A stretch of 64,000 nucleotides of DNA from Sphingobacterium paucimobilis HER1398 (lineage in GTDB: Bacteria; Bacteroidota; Bacteroidia; Sphingobacteriales; Sphingobacteriaceae). The position numbers and the translations under genes were made by a program. The notes beneath the pieces are model-generated. The model was not told where the DNA came from, ran no database searches, and worked only from the letters and a program-made list of their open reading frames with translations. Location: the NCBI RefSeq assembly GCF_000416985.1, contig NZ_ATDL01000018.1:1-64000 (forward strand). Direction: 5' to 3'. Below, piece by piece: positions 1 through 8,825 of this stretch (position 1 is its first letter; each line of letters starts with the position of its first letter).

Positions 1-2
1 GA

Positions 3-383
3 CACCAGGCCTGTCTCACTGGAATAAAAACACTCTACACAGTAACTGCCCGGATCATCAAGAGACTGAAACTGAGCAAGGTTGACGGTACATATCTCAA
101 GGAGCTGGAAAAACTGACCAAGTCGGAACTTTTGATACTCGATGACTTCGGACTGCAGGCCTTCGATAACCAGGATCGGGAAACATTGATGGATATCATA
201 GACGATAGGCATGGCAAAAGATCCACCATAATATCTTCCCAGATACCGGTATCAGCCTGGTATGAAATCATCGGCGGTGAAGGGACTATCGCTGACGCAA
301 TACTGGACAGGATCGTAAACTCCTCGCATAGGATAGACCTGAAAGGTGAATCCTTAAGAAAAGGAATATTGAAAAAGGAATAA
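3..383 (+). CDS. istB: IS21-family transposition helper ATPase IstB (5' end outside window)
   Basis: The frame is open from the left edge, so this is the C-terminal ~126 residues of an IstB protein; any internal start (such as the TTG at 132) is not real. IstB is the AAA+ helper that works with the IstA transposase in IS21 transposition. Visible hallmarks are HQACLTGIKTLY near the edge, the Walker B stretch LLILDDFG, DRHGKRSTIISSQ and the C-terminal ADAILDRIVNSSHRIDLKGES. The stop codon directly abuts the stop of the facing integrase gene. No terminal inverted repeat can be recognised after the stop, so the IS end is inferred to lie within a few bases of 385-390. istA would lie to the left, outside the window. 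Confidence 0.9.
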   Translation, partial: HQACLTGIKTLYTVTARIIKRLKLSKVDGTYLKELEKLTKSELLILDDFGLQAFDNQDRETLMDIIDDRHGKRSTIISSQIPVSAWYEIIGGEGTIADAILDRIVNSSHRIDLKGESLRKGILKKE

Positions 384-1283
384 TCACAGCTTTTTTATAT
401 AATTGTATGATCTTTTGAGTGGCACGGTTTGACCGAAATCACTGGCATCAACACTCCGAAATACCCAACTTTCTACAAGAGGAATAATAATTGCCTGTAC
501 ATAGTCTGGAACGTACACAATCCTGTGCCTGCCACTTTTGTTTTCTTTAGCTGACAAATGGATTTCAGTAAAATTGTTATGGAAATGTGCTTTTGTAAGC
601 ATTCTTACCTCCTGATGTGGCCTTAAAAGACAGCCATAACTGATTAGACAGCACAAGTGTAAGTTTGGATGATGTTCCTTTAAAAAAGCTAATACTGGGT
701 TTAATTGGTCATCGGAATAGATTTTATGCAGATTAGGTTTTGATTTTAGCTTATCTGTAGACTTGACTGATGGAACGGTTATTTCAAAATCCTTAGCCAC
801 TTGGGAAAATAATACCCCCAAATCCCGTCTTTTGTTCATGTAATAGGTGCCAGAACTATTAAACTGTAGCAGAAATTCTTGGATTCTTTGCCGTTTTATG
901 AGATTTACAACCGATTTCCTCTCTTTATCAGACAAAAAATCAATAAACGATTCATATATATAACGGAGGTTTCTTATATAGTTATGATTCAGGTTTAAAG
1001 ATTCTTTTTTCTCAAGGGCTTTTTTAAGTACGTATTCAGTAGTGAGATTAATCTCCTTTTCCTCTAACGGATAAAAGCCTGAATCTATAGCTTTCCTAAA
1101 GTCATACTCTAGTTGATTCAACAAAGAAGTTCTCTTTCTATAAGTGGAAGCTAGGTTCGGCTTAATGGGGGAGTTTATTTTGTTGCCATTGTACTCTTTT
1201 ATCCATTTTCCGTTAATCTTGATATTTATATATCCCCTACTAGATAAATTTTTAGGATTATATATTTTTATTTCAAAGGACAT
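384..1283 (-). pseudogene. Tyrosine recombinase/integrase, C-terminally truncated
   Basis: The 299-residue product has an N-terminal arm-binding region (about 1-80), a SAM-like core-binding domain (about 90-180) and the start of a phage-integrase catalytic domain. The first catalytic arginine is probably in GCLLRPHQEVRML (about 220) and a basic KENKSGRHRIVYVP segment follows. Bacteroidota integrases of this type run to about 400 residues; here the HxxR box and the nucleophilic tyrosine are missing. The frame ends at the point where istB ends, which suggests an IS21 element cut the gene. It lies beside a tRNA fragment, as expected for the integrase of an element using that tRNA as its attachment site. 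It is probably inactive. Confidence 0.8.
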
Positions 1284-1334
1284 TTTTTACTCATTTTTTA
1301 CCTCATGAATAAAAAACAATACTTAACTGACTGA

Positions 1335-1408
1335 TAATTAATAGCTCAGTCGGTTAGAGTAGAAGACTCATAATCTTTTGGTCCCTGGTTCGAGCCCAGG
1401 TGGGCGCA
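1335..1408 (+). tRNA. tRNA-Met (CAU) body lacking its 5' acceptor strand; probable displaced att copy
   Basis: The D arm (GCTC...GAGT), the anticodon arm (GAAGA CTCATAA TCTTT, anticodon CAT) and the T arm (CCTGG TTCGAGC CCAGG) all fold, and the 3' acceptor strand TGGGCGC with discriminator A is present. The seven bases where the 5' acceptor strand should be (1335-1341, TAATTAA) cannot pair with TGGGCGC. This is what remains at the far end of an element that recombined into the 3' part of a tRNA gene. The functional tRNA would then be rebuilt at the other end of the element, outside the window. A tRNA finder may still score this; I doubt it is functional. Confidence 0.7.
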
Positions 1409-1410
1409 CA

Positions 1411-1444
1411 AAAAACCCTTAATCTTAACAGGTTAAGGGTTTTT
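1411..1444 (+). terminator. Rho-independent terminator of the original tRNA gene
   Basis: A 12-bp perfect stem AAAAACCCTTAA / TTAAGGGTTTTT with a 10-base loop sits 2 bases after the tRNA fragment and ends in a T run. It marks ordinary chromosome to the right of the element boundary. Confidence 0.8.
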
Positions 1445-1460
1445 CATTTGAGCTTGCTGC

Positions 1461-2342
1461 CTATTTAACTTCCTGTATTTCGACTCCGCTCTCTCTTAGC
1501 TCCTGCTTGATTGCATTCCTATAGTTTGATATTACATTAGGATTATCCGGTGCCAACTCATAAGCTTTCTTAAAATAATAGATACTAGGATTGTGATCTC
1601 CCAAATCAACAGGTAAATATCTCCGAGCTGCGCCCGCATTGAGGTACCCCAAGTAGCCATTTGGGTAAAGTGTTATAGCTTGTTCAAAATAAACTATAGC
1701 TTTCCCATATAACTTCTGATTATAAAATGAGAGACCGACGTTATTAAAGGCTGCTTCACGATAACTTTCATCAACTGTTGCCAAAAAACAAAATATAGCA
1801 TTAGCATGCTTATACTCTTCTTGTCTAAAAAAGGCCTTCGCTCTTTCAAAGAGTTCATCAAACTCGTCTCTAGTTATTCTTTCCTTGTCATACAGTTCTA
1901 AAAGATCCATTGCTTCACGTGTGCTCTCACTGTCGAAGAAATCGAATGCTTGATACTTCATAAAATTAGGATCTAATTTACTTCCGTCCTTTAAACAGCT
2001 TAATCTTTTATAGAACATCTGAAGCAGAAAAGTGTAATGATAGGAAGTTCCTGTTCTGACCGTGCCATCTCCCATAATCTGATAGCATGGTAAAGGATAT
2101 TCTTCTGCCTTCTTTGTTATCGGGTAGTATATAGGCGTCGAGTCTATAAGAGCATATTTATCGTACAACGCTGCATATTGGCTTGGTTTGTTCGTAAAGT
2201 GATTTTGAAAATCCTGATAGTAGTTAAAATAAGGCGCATGTGACTGATTTTTTACATTCAATAAAGGTAAGGACACTTGAGCGCTGATGTGTTGATATAA
2301 AGCTGATACTATAGCTAAAACTAGAACTGCAATTGTTTTCAT
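1461..2342 (-). CDS. Exported TPR-repeat protein of unknown function
   Basis: The product has 293 residues from the internal ATG (MKTIAVLVLAIVSALY), preferred over the upstream GTG at 2357 because it starts directly with a signal peptide ending around HISAQ. Residues about 170-290 form tandem TPR-like helices: FRQEEYKHANAIFCFLA, AAFNNVGLSFYNQKLYGKAIVYFEQAI, GYLGYLNAGAARRYL and PSIYYFKKAYELAPDNPNV. Such repeats mediate protein-protein contacts. The N-terminal ~120 residues are not recognised. It is a single gene, first on the chromosomal side of the tRNA boundary, so it could belong either to the core genome or to an older insertion. Confidence 0.75.
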   Translation of the reverse strand: MKTIAVLVLAIVSALYQHISAQVSLPLLNVKNQSHAPYFNYYQDFQNHFTNKPSQYAALYDKYALIDSTPIYYPITKKAEEYPLPCYQIMGDGTVRTGTSYHYTFLLQMFYKRLSCLKDGSKLDPNFMKYQAFDFFDSESTREAMDLLELYDKERITRDEFDELFERAKAFFRQEEYKHANAIFCFLATVDESYREAAFNNVGLSFYNQKLYGKAIVYFEQAITLYPNGYLGYLNAGAARRYLPVDLGDHNPSIYYFKKAYELAPDNPNVISNYRNAIKQELRESGVEIQEVK

Positions 2343-2468
2343 TTCTTTTTTTAACACTAAAATAAGATCGAATTAACAAACTTTAGATAAAAAAGAACGA
2401 TATCCTACAAATCGCTACTATTAATTTACGATTCGTTAATGTTATGAATGTACTCGCTTCAAAAAAAA

Positions 2469-2507
2469 CACGCACTTCTAACAGGTTATTGCCACTAGAA
2501 ATGCGTG
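2469..2507 (-). terminator. Rho-independent terminator after the 2567-7407 operon
   Basis: A 12-bp stem (2469-2480 with 2496-2507, one mismatch) is followed on the minus strand by a run of eight Ts (2461-2468). It lies about 60 bases after the DapA-like gene stop. A T-rich tract on the other side would also let it work on the plus strand. Confidence 0.7.
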
Positions 2508-2566
2508 CTCGTTTATCCTTTTTTTTGCCAACCATACGGAGACAAAAATAGATGTATTGTGTTTAG

Positions 2567-3628
2567 TTAATTGTTTTGCTTTAAGAAGTCAGCCACAAAC
2601 CCATCATCGTTCAACAAGGGGTAATCGTATTGTATACGCGTTAATTCTTCGCTCTGCCCCTCAGAAAGGGTCTCATCGGGATTCAGGCACCAAATACCTT
2701 TCATAAGGCCTTGACGGTGCAATACCTCGTGTATACCAGGTATACAACCATGAAAGTCATGTGCAACATCAAATAAGGCCGCATTAGCGTCCGTTGTCTG
2801 ATTATTTAACACTTGTAGATGTGTCCATTTTTCATAGGTCGGATTGGCTTTGAAATCCTTAACTAATTTAAGTAATTCTACAGCCTTGCTAGTCCAAACT
2901 GCCCAATGCCCTAAGAGGCCTCCTTTGAACTCGACAGTCCGTTCCTGGCCGTTCACATTAAATCTATAGATTGACATTAGGTCAGCTACAATATTATCGT
3001 CATTTCCAGTATATAGAGCGATATCATTACGCCTAGGCGAATTTGCGATAGCACGTACTACATCAAGTGTTTGATAACGATTAAAGGATGCACATTTAAT
3101 CGCTATTACGTTATCTATATTTACAAACTTGGCCCAAAAATCATAGGAGAATACTCGGCCACCCACGGATGGTTGTAGGTAAAAGCCAAATACTGGAATG
3201 ACCTGTGATACCGCTTCTGTCCGTTTTAATATTTGTTCCTCTGTTAAATTCTGAAGTCCGCCCATGCTTAACAATCCCATGTCGTACCCGTATTCTACGG
3301 CTAATCTGGCTTCAGAAACGGCTTGCTCTGTAGAGCCCACTATCCCAGCAATCTTAATGAAAGGTCTATCAAGCTCACAGGAATCTACCACTTCGCTAGT
3401 GATTCTAAAGACATCTTCGAGTAAATTGTGCTCGGGCAATCGTATCTCAAATTGAGTAGAATGCACGCCAATAGCAATTCCGTCCGCCCCACTTGCAACG
3501 TAATATTTTGTCAATAGCCGTTGACCTTCTTCGTCAAGTTGTCGGTGCTCATCCAAACATAATGGATTTGCAGGGAATACCCCGCCTGCGAATAGCAATT
3601 CTTTTTTTGCGTTATCAAGTCTTTTCAT
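2567..3628 (-). CDS. DapA/N-acetylneuraminate lyase-superfamily aldolase or synthase
   Basis: A 353-residue class I aldolase-type TIM barrel. The Schiff-base lysine is seen in VIAIKCASFN (about 180) and the partner tyrosine in VFGFYLQPSVGG (about 150). It is longer than typical DapA (about 295). It is the last gene of a minus-strand operon whose upstream members are an SDR enzyme (its stop overlaps this start by one base), an Nramp-like transporter and a PQQ-type sugar dehydrogenase. From that context I infer cleavage or dehydration of a keto-sugar acid to pyruvate or a related product, not lysine biosynthesis. The exact substrate cannot be read from sequence. Transcription ends at the hairpin near 2490. 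Confidence 0.8.
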   Translation of the reverse strand: MKRLDNAKKELLFAGGVFPANPLCLDEHRQLDEEGQRLLTKYYVASGADGIAIGVHSTQFEIRLPEHNLLEDVFRITSEVVDSCELDRPFIKIAGIVGSTEQAVSEARLAVEYGYDMGLLSMGGLQNLTEEQILKRTEAVSQVIPVFGFYLQPSVGGRVFSYDFWAKFVNIDNVIAIKCASFNRYQTLDVVRAIANSPRRNDIALYTGNDDNIVADLMSIYRFNVNGQERTVEFKGGLLGHWAVWTSKAVELLKLVKDFKANPTYEKWTHLQVLNNQTTDANAALFDVAHDFHGCIPGIHEVLHRQGLMKGIWCLNPDETLSEGQSEELTRIQYDYPLLNDDGFVADFLKQNN

Positions 3629-4650
3629 TAAAATTTACCTTTCCTCTCTTGAAAATGTGTTTCCTTTCCAAATTCACTACCGTCGTTCAATATCCACCGT
3701 ACGGTAATATCTATAATCTCTAAAATTCCTACCTTAGGAAATCCGAACAAACGGTGGCAAGCTGCCGCGTTGTTCAGTAGCGCCGTGTTTTCAGGCTCAT
3801 TAACAAACGAAACCTCTTTCCCTAGTCCTTGAGCCAGCTTCTCTGCCAACCATTTGATAGAAAGAATTTCAGGACCTGTAACGTTTAAAACCCTTGCAGG
3901 CGCTTCTGTATGTAAAAGACTACGTATAGCTATTTCATTGGCATCGTGTTGCCAGATTACATTGACATTATTACTTGTGAGATCGATAGGTTGCTCATTA
4001 TAAACCTGCTTTGCTATTTCTCTAATTACACCGTACCTGAAGTCCACTGCATAGTTGAGACGGTAAAGTAATGTTGGCGTATTGTTGAGTTTACTGAAAT
4101 ACGTAAAAATTCGTTCCCTACCTAGCGTGCTTTGTGCATACTCTCCTATTGGTTCAGGTGTGATCTCTTCATCCACACCAGCCGAAGTCACTGGAACAAA
4201 TGGCAGAACGTTGCCGGAAGAAAGTGCAACAATTCTAGAATTTTTGAATTTATCAGCAACTCGACCTGGTAAATAGGTGTTCATAGCCCAGGTAAAATCT
4301 TCTTTTCCTACAGCACCAAACTTAAATCCAGCCAAATATATAACATTCTTTACCTCTGGCAATTGTTGCAAAGCCGCATCATCTAATAGGTCACAGGCGA
4401 TTGTCTCGACACCTATACTTTCCAGATATTGTCTTCCCGTTTTATCCGAAAACCGAGATACGCCGTATACCTTGCGTGGTAAGCCAAGCTCATTTAATCC
4501 ATCGATAAGCAATTTGGCCATACTTGGCCCCATTTTTCCACCGATTCCCAAAAAAACAAAATCACCATCAATATTTTTCAAATCTGCTAAAAAGTCCGCA
4601 GATGGCCTGGTGTATTTTTTTTCTAAATCTATTAAAATTTGATTCTCCAT
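3628..4650 (-). CDS. NAD-dependent epimerase/dehydratase-like SDR protein
   Basis: 340 residues with a Rossmann start VFLGIGGKMGPSMAKLL at about 31-47, an atypical form of the SDR GxxGxxG nucleotide motif. NVIYLAGFKFG follows, then an SSGNV stretch. An EYAQSTLGRER segment sits where the YxxxK motif normally lies, so the catalytic lysine is not obvious. The C-terminal half looks like an extended-SDR substrate domain. It sits between the Nramp-like transporter (2-base gap) and the DapA-like aldolase (1-base overlap), so the three genes are certainly co-transcribed and probably co-translated. A role in processing the same sugar-derived substrate is inferred. Confidence 0.75.
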   Translation of the reverse strand: MENQILIDLEKKYTRPSADFLADLKNIDGDFVFLGIGGKMGPSMAKLLIDGLNELGLPRKVYGVSRFSDKTGRQYLESIGVETIACDLLDDAALQQLPEVKNVIYLAGFKFGAVGKEDFTWAMNTYLPGRVADKFKNSRIVALSSGNVLPFVPVTSAGVDEEITPEPIGEYAQSTLGRERIFTYFSKLNNTPTLLYRLNYAVDFRYGVIREIAKQVYNEQPIDLTSNNVNVIWQHDANEIAIRSLLHTEAPARVLNVTGPEILSIKWLAEKLAQGLGKEVSFVNEPENTALLNNAAACHRLFGFPKVGILEIIDITVRWILNDGSEFGKETHFQERKGKF

Positions 4651-4651
4651 A

Positions 4652-5854
4652 TTACTTTAAAAACATATCATAAACGTTACTAACCATTAAAATCAATATT
4701 ACAAACAAACCAAGAGCACCTCCAATTTTGTAGAAGGTGTTGTTGACCTGCTCTCCCATAATTTTCTTACTATTGGCAATCGCATAAATAGAGATACCTA
4801 TAAAAGGCACCAAGAATATAGTGATACTTTGAGCGATCACTATCAGTTCTAGGGGTAACTTTCCAAACAAAACAGCTACAATAGAACCTAGTATCATTAC
4901 TACTGAGATCAAGAATTTGACCTTCACGCTACTCAGACTGCTTCCAAACCCTAGCGCATCACCGAGCAGTGCACCTCCAACAGTTGCATTGCCGATTAAA
5001 GAAGAAAAAGCAGCACCAAACAAACCAACAAAGAACAACGAGCTAGCATGTCTGCCAAATAATGGTTCCAACGCTTTTCCCATCTCTGCTGCACTGCCAA
5101 CATGAATTCCTTTCGGAAATAAAACAGCCGCTGCACAAATCATCACAGACATACTCATAAAACCGAGTATTCCTACCCCTACAAAACCTCCGCGTTCCGA
5201 TTTTTTTATATCCACTGGTTCGGCTGTCATTTTTTTCCTTTCTTGGATTAGATAACTTTGGTAAAAAGCGCCAACTAACGAAAAGCAAGACGCCGTAAAA
5301 GCAATAACCAACCCTAAAGATCCTTCCGGTATACTTGGGACAAGCCCTTTAGCAAATTCTCCAAAATCGATATCCGCTAGAAACAATGTCGCAACAAAAC
5401 ATGCCAACATAAGCAGCACCAATGCTATCATCAATTTTTCCATTACTTTATAAAAAGACGGAAAAAAAAGAAGACATATGCCCAATACGGTAAATGTAAT
5501 CACCCATATGTACGGAGCTGTTCCTGTCGCTTCACCAATAGCGATACCTACTCCGATACTGTTCCCAGCCTGAAAAGATGTGGCCACTAGAAAGACTCCA
5601 ATGCCTATAGCTATACCAATCGGTTTGCTGAAATAAGTCTTGATTAATGTCAGTAGACTTTTTTCTTGTGAAGCACCAATACGAGATCCCATCGCTGTAT
5701 ATATTCCCATAAAGAATAGTGCTACAAAAACAATCCACATCAACGAATAGGAATAGTCGGCGCCCATTTTTGATGTTATAGTCATCTTACTTGGCCCAAA
5801 AACCAGTGCCGCCGTTATAATCCCCGGTCCTAATACATTTAGTAACTTTTTCAT
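4652..5854 (-). CDS. Nramp-family-like transporter lacking the canonical metal-binding motif
   Basis: A 400-residue polytopic membrane protein with about 11 hydrophobic segments and the Nramp opening LGPGIITAALVF. In metal-transporting Nramp proteins the first helix then carries DPGN; here the aligned residues read GPSK. The TM6 metal-binding MPH is likewise replaced (SLVGAFYQSYLIQ). The metal ligands Asp, Asn and Met are therefore absent. By position it is translationally coupled to sugar-acid enzymes (2 bases before the SDR gene, 5 bases after the dehydrogenase gene). I infer that it moves an organic solute such as a sugar acid, not Mn/Fe, but the true substrate is unknown. Confidence 0.8.
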   Translation of the reverse strand: MKKLLNVLGPGIITAALVFGPSKMTITSKMGADYSYSLMWIVFVALFFMGIYTAMGSRIGASQEKSLLTLIKTYFSKPIGIAIGIGVFLVATSFQAGNSIGVGIAIGEATGTAPYIWVITFTVLGICLLFFPSFYKVMEKLMIALVLLMLACFVATLFLADIDFGEFAKGLVPSIPEGSLGLVIAFTASCFSLVGAFYQSYLIQERKKMTAEPVDIKKSERGGFVGVGILGFMSMSVMICAAAVLFPKGIHVGSAAEMGKALEPLFGRHASSLFFVGLFGAAFSSLIGNATVGGALLGDALGFGSSLSSVKVKFLISVVMILGSIVAVLFGKLPLELIVIAQSITIFLVPFIGISIYAIANSKKIMGEQVNNTFYKIGGALGLFVILILMVSNVYDMFLK

Positions 5855-5859
5855 ATGGT

Positions 5860-7407
5860 TTAATATTTTTGGTTTCTTAAGTCATTCACTACTTTAGTGT
5901 CAATGGTTAGTTTGTTATTGGAAAGTTTTGTTCGGATATAATTAGCTATATCTGTTATTTCATTATCTGTTAAAAAAGAAAAAGAAGGCATGGGTAGATC
6001 GTAGACTTGTTTCTCATTTTCAGAACTAGGGGTTATCCCAGAGAGCATTGTAGAAATAAATCTTTTGTCATCACTAACCACACTCGAGTTTATCAACGAC
6101 GGAAAGCTACCAGTTGTCCCCTTTCCGTCTTCTTTATGACAGGAAGCGCAATAGGATTGATATAAGACTTTTGCATCTTTTTTCTGATCTGTAAGCTCAG
6201 CTTCTTTACTGATAAACTCCTTTGGAATATAGTCTATCCTTGATAGCTTCAATATTCTGTCATCTGTCTCTAGAGGAAATTTAGTTTGAGGCTTCCAATC
6301 TCTATTACTTGTTGCGATATAGATATTGCCCTTATTGTCGACAGTTATCGCCCGAATTCGTCCATATTTATCTTTTAGAAAGACATCCTCTTTCTGAATT
6401 TTATTCTGTCCATTATTGAGCTTTAGTATTCTCAACGATTGATCTTTGAGTGTACCCAATAACAAACTATTTGTCCATTCTGGTATCTGTGTAAAGCTAT
6501 AGTATTTTAGAGCAGCAGGTGCGATGACAGGCGTCCATGATCTTATAGGCTCCGTTCTCGGACTCTTACTTGCTATGGCTATCTCTTCTGGTGTATCGTG
6601 ATATCCTTCGATCTGTATCCAGCCATAATTATGCAACGGACGTATCCAATTAACCTCATCTTCGATTGCATCCCCATGTTCAGATGTCAATAAGTTACCA
6701 TTGGCTGTAAAGGTCATTCCTTGCATATTACGGAACCCCCAAGCGTAGACATAGGATCCTTTGATTGGATTGTCCTTAGGGATACTTCCATCTTCATTTA
6801 TCCGAAGGATTTTTCCATTCAGTGTGGTCGAATCTTGAGCATGTGTCAGCGAATGTATATCTCCTGTAGCCCAATATAGTATGCGATTGGAATCAAATGA
6901 AAGCCTAGATCCATTATGCCCCGTGCCTCCATCAATCTTAAGAAGAAGTTTACTTGAAATGACCTTCCCCTCTTTCAGTTCTAATCGTGTTAATTCACTA
7001 AAAAGAGAATCTTGCTCCTTAGTCGTATAGCATATGTACAGATACGGTTTGGTCCTAAAATCAGGATGGATTGCCATCCCTAGCAAGCCTAATGTTCTTT
7101 GATGGTATACATTAGGAACCTTATAAAGACTTTTAACCTGATTAGTTGCTAAATCTAATTCTGCGATTTCACCTTTTATCTGTGTAAAAAAAATGGAATT
7201 TGTGACGGGATTGTATTGCATATCCCACGGGACATCGAGACTGTCTGCGATTTCTGTAACAGCTAGATAAGTTTGATCAGAGATCTTAATATGATCTACC
7301 AATTTTTCTGTTGCAGTTTGTTTACAAGAATAAAAAAACACGACACAAACAACAAATAGGAAATGGAATGTCGCTTTAACAAGTGAGTGAATCAATCTAA
7401 TATTCAT
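5860..7407 (-). CDS. PQQ-type sugar (glucose/sorbosone) dehydrogenase fused to cytochrome c, lipoprotein
   Basis: 515 residues. An N-terminal lipoprotein signal ends in FFYSC, so the protein is likely anchored outside the inner membrane. Residues about 45-385 are a glucose/sorbosone dehydrogenase beta-propeller (SLDVPWDMQYNP, GTGHNGSRLSF, YAWGFRNMQGM, SEHGDAIEDEVNW). Residues about 410-500 are a class I cytochrome c with heme motif CASCH (about 418) and likely axial Met in LPMPSF. The enzyme would oxidise an aldose outside the cytoplasm and pass electrons to its own heme. A good ribosome-binding site AGAAGGAGAG precedes the start. It is the first gene of the operon that continues with the transporter, SDR and aldolase. 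Confidence 0.88.
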   Translation of the reverse strand: MNIRLIHSLVKATFHFLFVVCVVFFYSCKQTATEKLVDHIKISDQTYLAVTEIADSLDVPWDMQYNPVTNSIFFTQIKGEIAELDLATNQVKSLYKVPNVYHQRTLGLLGMAIHPDFRTKPYLYICYTTKEQDSLFSELTRLELKEGKVISSKLLLKIDGGTGHNGSRLSFDSNRILYWATGDIHSLTHAQDSTTLNGKILRINEDGSIPKDNPIKGSYVYAWGFRNMQGMTFTANGNLLTSEHGDAIEDEVNWIRPLHNYGWIQIEGYHDTPEEIAIASKSPRTEPIRSWTPVIAPAALKYYSFTQIPEWTNSLLLGTLKDQSLRILKLNNGQNKIQKEDVFLKDKYGRIRAITVDNKGNIYIATSNRDWKPQTKFPLETDDRILKLSRIDYIPKEFISKEAELTDQKKDAKVLYQSYCASCHKEDGKGTTGSFPSLINSSVVSDDKRFISTMLSGITPSSENEKQVYDLPMPSFSFLTDNEITDIANYIRTKLSNNKLTIDTKVVNDLRNQKY

Positions 7408-7500
7408 AGGTTCTGAGCTCTCCTTCTATTTAGAATCTAACACTAAGCACTCATAGAGAGATAAAGTCTCCATAGAATAGTAATTTTTCAACAAATAAAT

Positions 7501-7514
7501 CGGTAACGTTAACG
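7501..7514 (-). promoter_or_regulatory. LacI-type operator upstream of the dehydrogenase operon
   Basis: CGGTAACGTTAACG contains the perfect palindrome TAACGTTA, typical of LacI-family sites. It lies about 95 bases before the dehydrogenase start and about 160 bases after the lacI-like stop. A 12-of-13 match (inverted) occurs at 10181-10193 before dctA. Binding by the adjacent regulator is inferred. Confidence 0.65.
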
Positions 7515-7676
7515 AGTTGCCGGTAAAAAAAAAGAACACAAGCAATAACCGACTGATAATCAATTTACTTATATAAAAGGAAAACACTTTTTGAGCCATA
7601 CTCTAGATTTTAGGATTTATATATTGGATAACAGAAGTTAAATATAAGAAAAGAACACAAAACATCCAATTTATTT

Positions 7677-8744
7677 TTAGTTTTCATAGAACAAATAATT
7701 TTCAATTGTGAGGATATCAATCGGCATAGGCTTAAAATCACCTTTTTCCTCCTTTAGCAAAAAATGTCTGTAAAGATAATTAAGAGCAAGATACCCCTGC
7801 TTGTCTGGTCTTTGGCATATTAGAAAATCTACCATCCCATTGGCAAGGAACTCGACATTCTCCGTTAAGAAATCGAACCCAATAATATGTGGTTTTTTTA
7901 TATGTTTGAACTCGTTGAAAAATCGCCCTACTACCGAGACTCGAGAATTCGTAACAAATATCAAATCCGGATCAAATTCACCAACGTGTCTCAGTAGATC
8001 AATAGCTATTTCGTCATAATTATTAGAAGGGATATCAATATTTACGATTTCAAACTCTCTATTGAGTTTATCAAGATAATTCGTGTAACCATCAATCTTT
8101 GTGTTTAGGTATGCGTAATTTTGCAATCCTCTTGCAATATTTAGAATAAGTAGTTTTGACTTGGCAGGGACCAGGTATGAGGTGAGGTTAGCCGCCAATC
8201 GACCTGTACTATTGAGATCAGGCCCTATGTATCCCAACGAAGAGCACCCTTTGATATCTGAGTTCACAAATATAGTTTCAATCTTTCGCTTTTTACATTC
8301 CTCTACAAAACTTGTCGTTTCTGAAATAAAAATCGGAGCTATGACTACGGCATTAAAATTTCGAGATAATACATTCTCTGAGGTCTTGATAAATGTACGA
8401 ACATCCTCCTGATCGTATAAAAATATATCGATGCTTATTCCAAAAGTACTAAATTCCTCTATCCCCTGCTTGATTCCTTTGAGACAAAGGTCCCAGTAAC
8501 CAGTCTGTGAAGATGTCTTTGGGATTAATACGGCAAAGCTTAAATTGTTTTTAACGGAAAGGGCTCTGGCATAAAGATTAGGTTGATAATTATGCTCCTT
8601 GATAATTGCCTGAACCTTAGCTCTTGTTTTGTCCGAAACATCTTTTCTATTATTCAGGACCCTGTCCACAGTAGCAATGGATACATTAGCCATTTTAGCA
8701 ATCTCTTTGATCCCAATTTTCTTGTTTTCAGTTTTTTTGTCCAT
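7677..8744 (-). CDS. LacI-family transcriptional regulator
   Basis: 355 residues from the ATG giving MDKKTENKKIGIKEIAKMA; the upstream start at 8771 would add nine unlikely residues. The N-terminal HTH reads IKEIAKMANVSIATVDRVLN, with the hinge helix near NYQPNLYARAL, followed by a periplasmic-binding-protein-like sensor domain (about 62-345: LSFAVLIPKTSSQTGYW, VVIAPIF, DLIFVTNSR). It lies between dctA and the dehydrogenase operon on the same strand. Two matching palindromes flank this pair of units, so it probably represses both and is released by a sugar or sugar acid. The ligand is unknown. Confidence 0.88.
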   Translation of the reverse strand: MDKKTENKKIGIKEIAKMANVSIATVDRVLNNRKDVSDKTRAKVQAIIKEHNYQPNLYARALSVKNNLSFAVLIPKTSSQTGYWDLCLKGIKQGIEEFSTFGISIDIFLYDQEDVRTFIKTSENVLSRNFNAVVIAPIFISETTSFVEECKKRKIETIFVNSDIKGCSSLGYIGPDLNSTGRLAANLTSYLVPAKSKLLILNIARGLQNYAYLNTKIDGYTNYLDKLNREFEIVNIDIPSNNYDEIAIDLLRHVGEFDPDLIFVTNSRVSVVGRFFNEFKHIKKPHIIGFDFLTENVEFLANGMVDFLICQRPDKQGYLALNYLYRHFLLKEEKGDFKPMPIDILTIENYLFYEN

Positions 8745-8825
8745 AGTTTTTGAAATAATATTGCCCCTCAAAGATAACGTTCAAAATTTACAACTTAGGC
8801 GTAATCACACTGCAAAATAACATAT

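Noticed and set aside
1335..1408. Intact tRNA-Met gene
   Set aside because: The seven bases at the 5' side cannot pair with TGGGCGC, although the D, anticodon and T arms are sound.
4277..4642. 121-codon plus-strand frame opposite the SDR gene
   Set aside because: Shadow of the minus-strand gene; no independent signs of coding.
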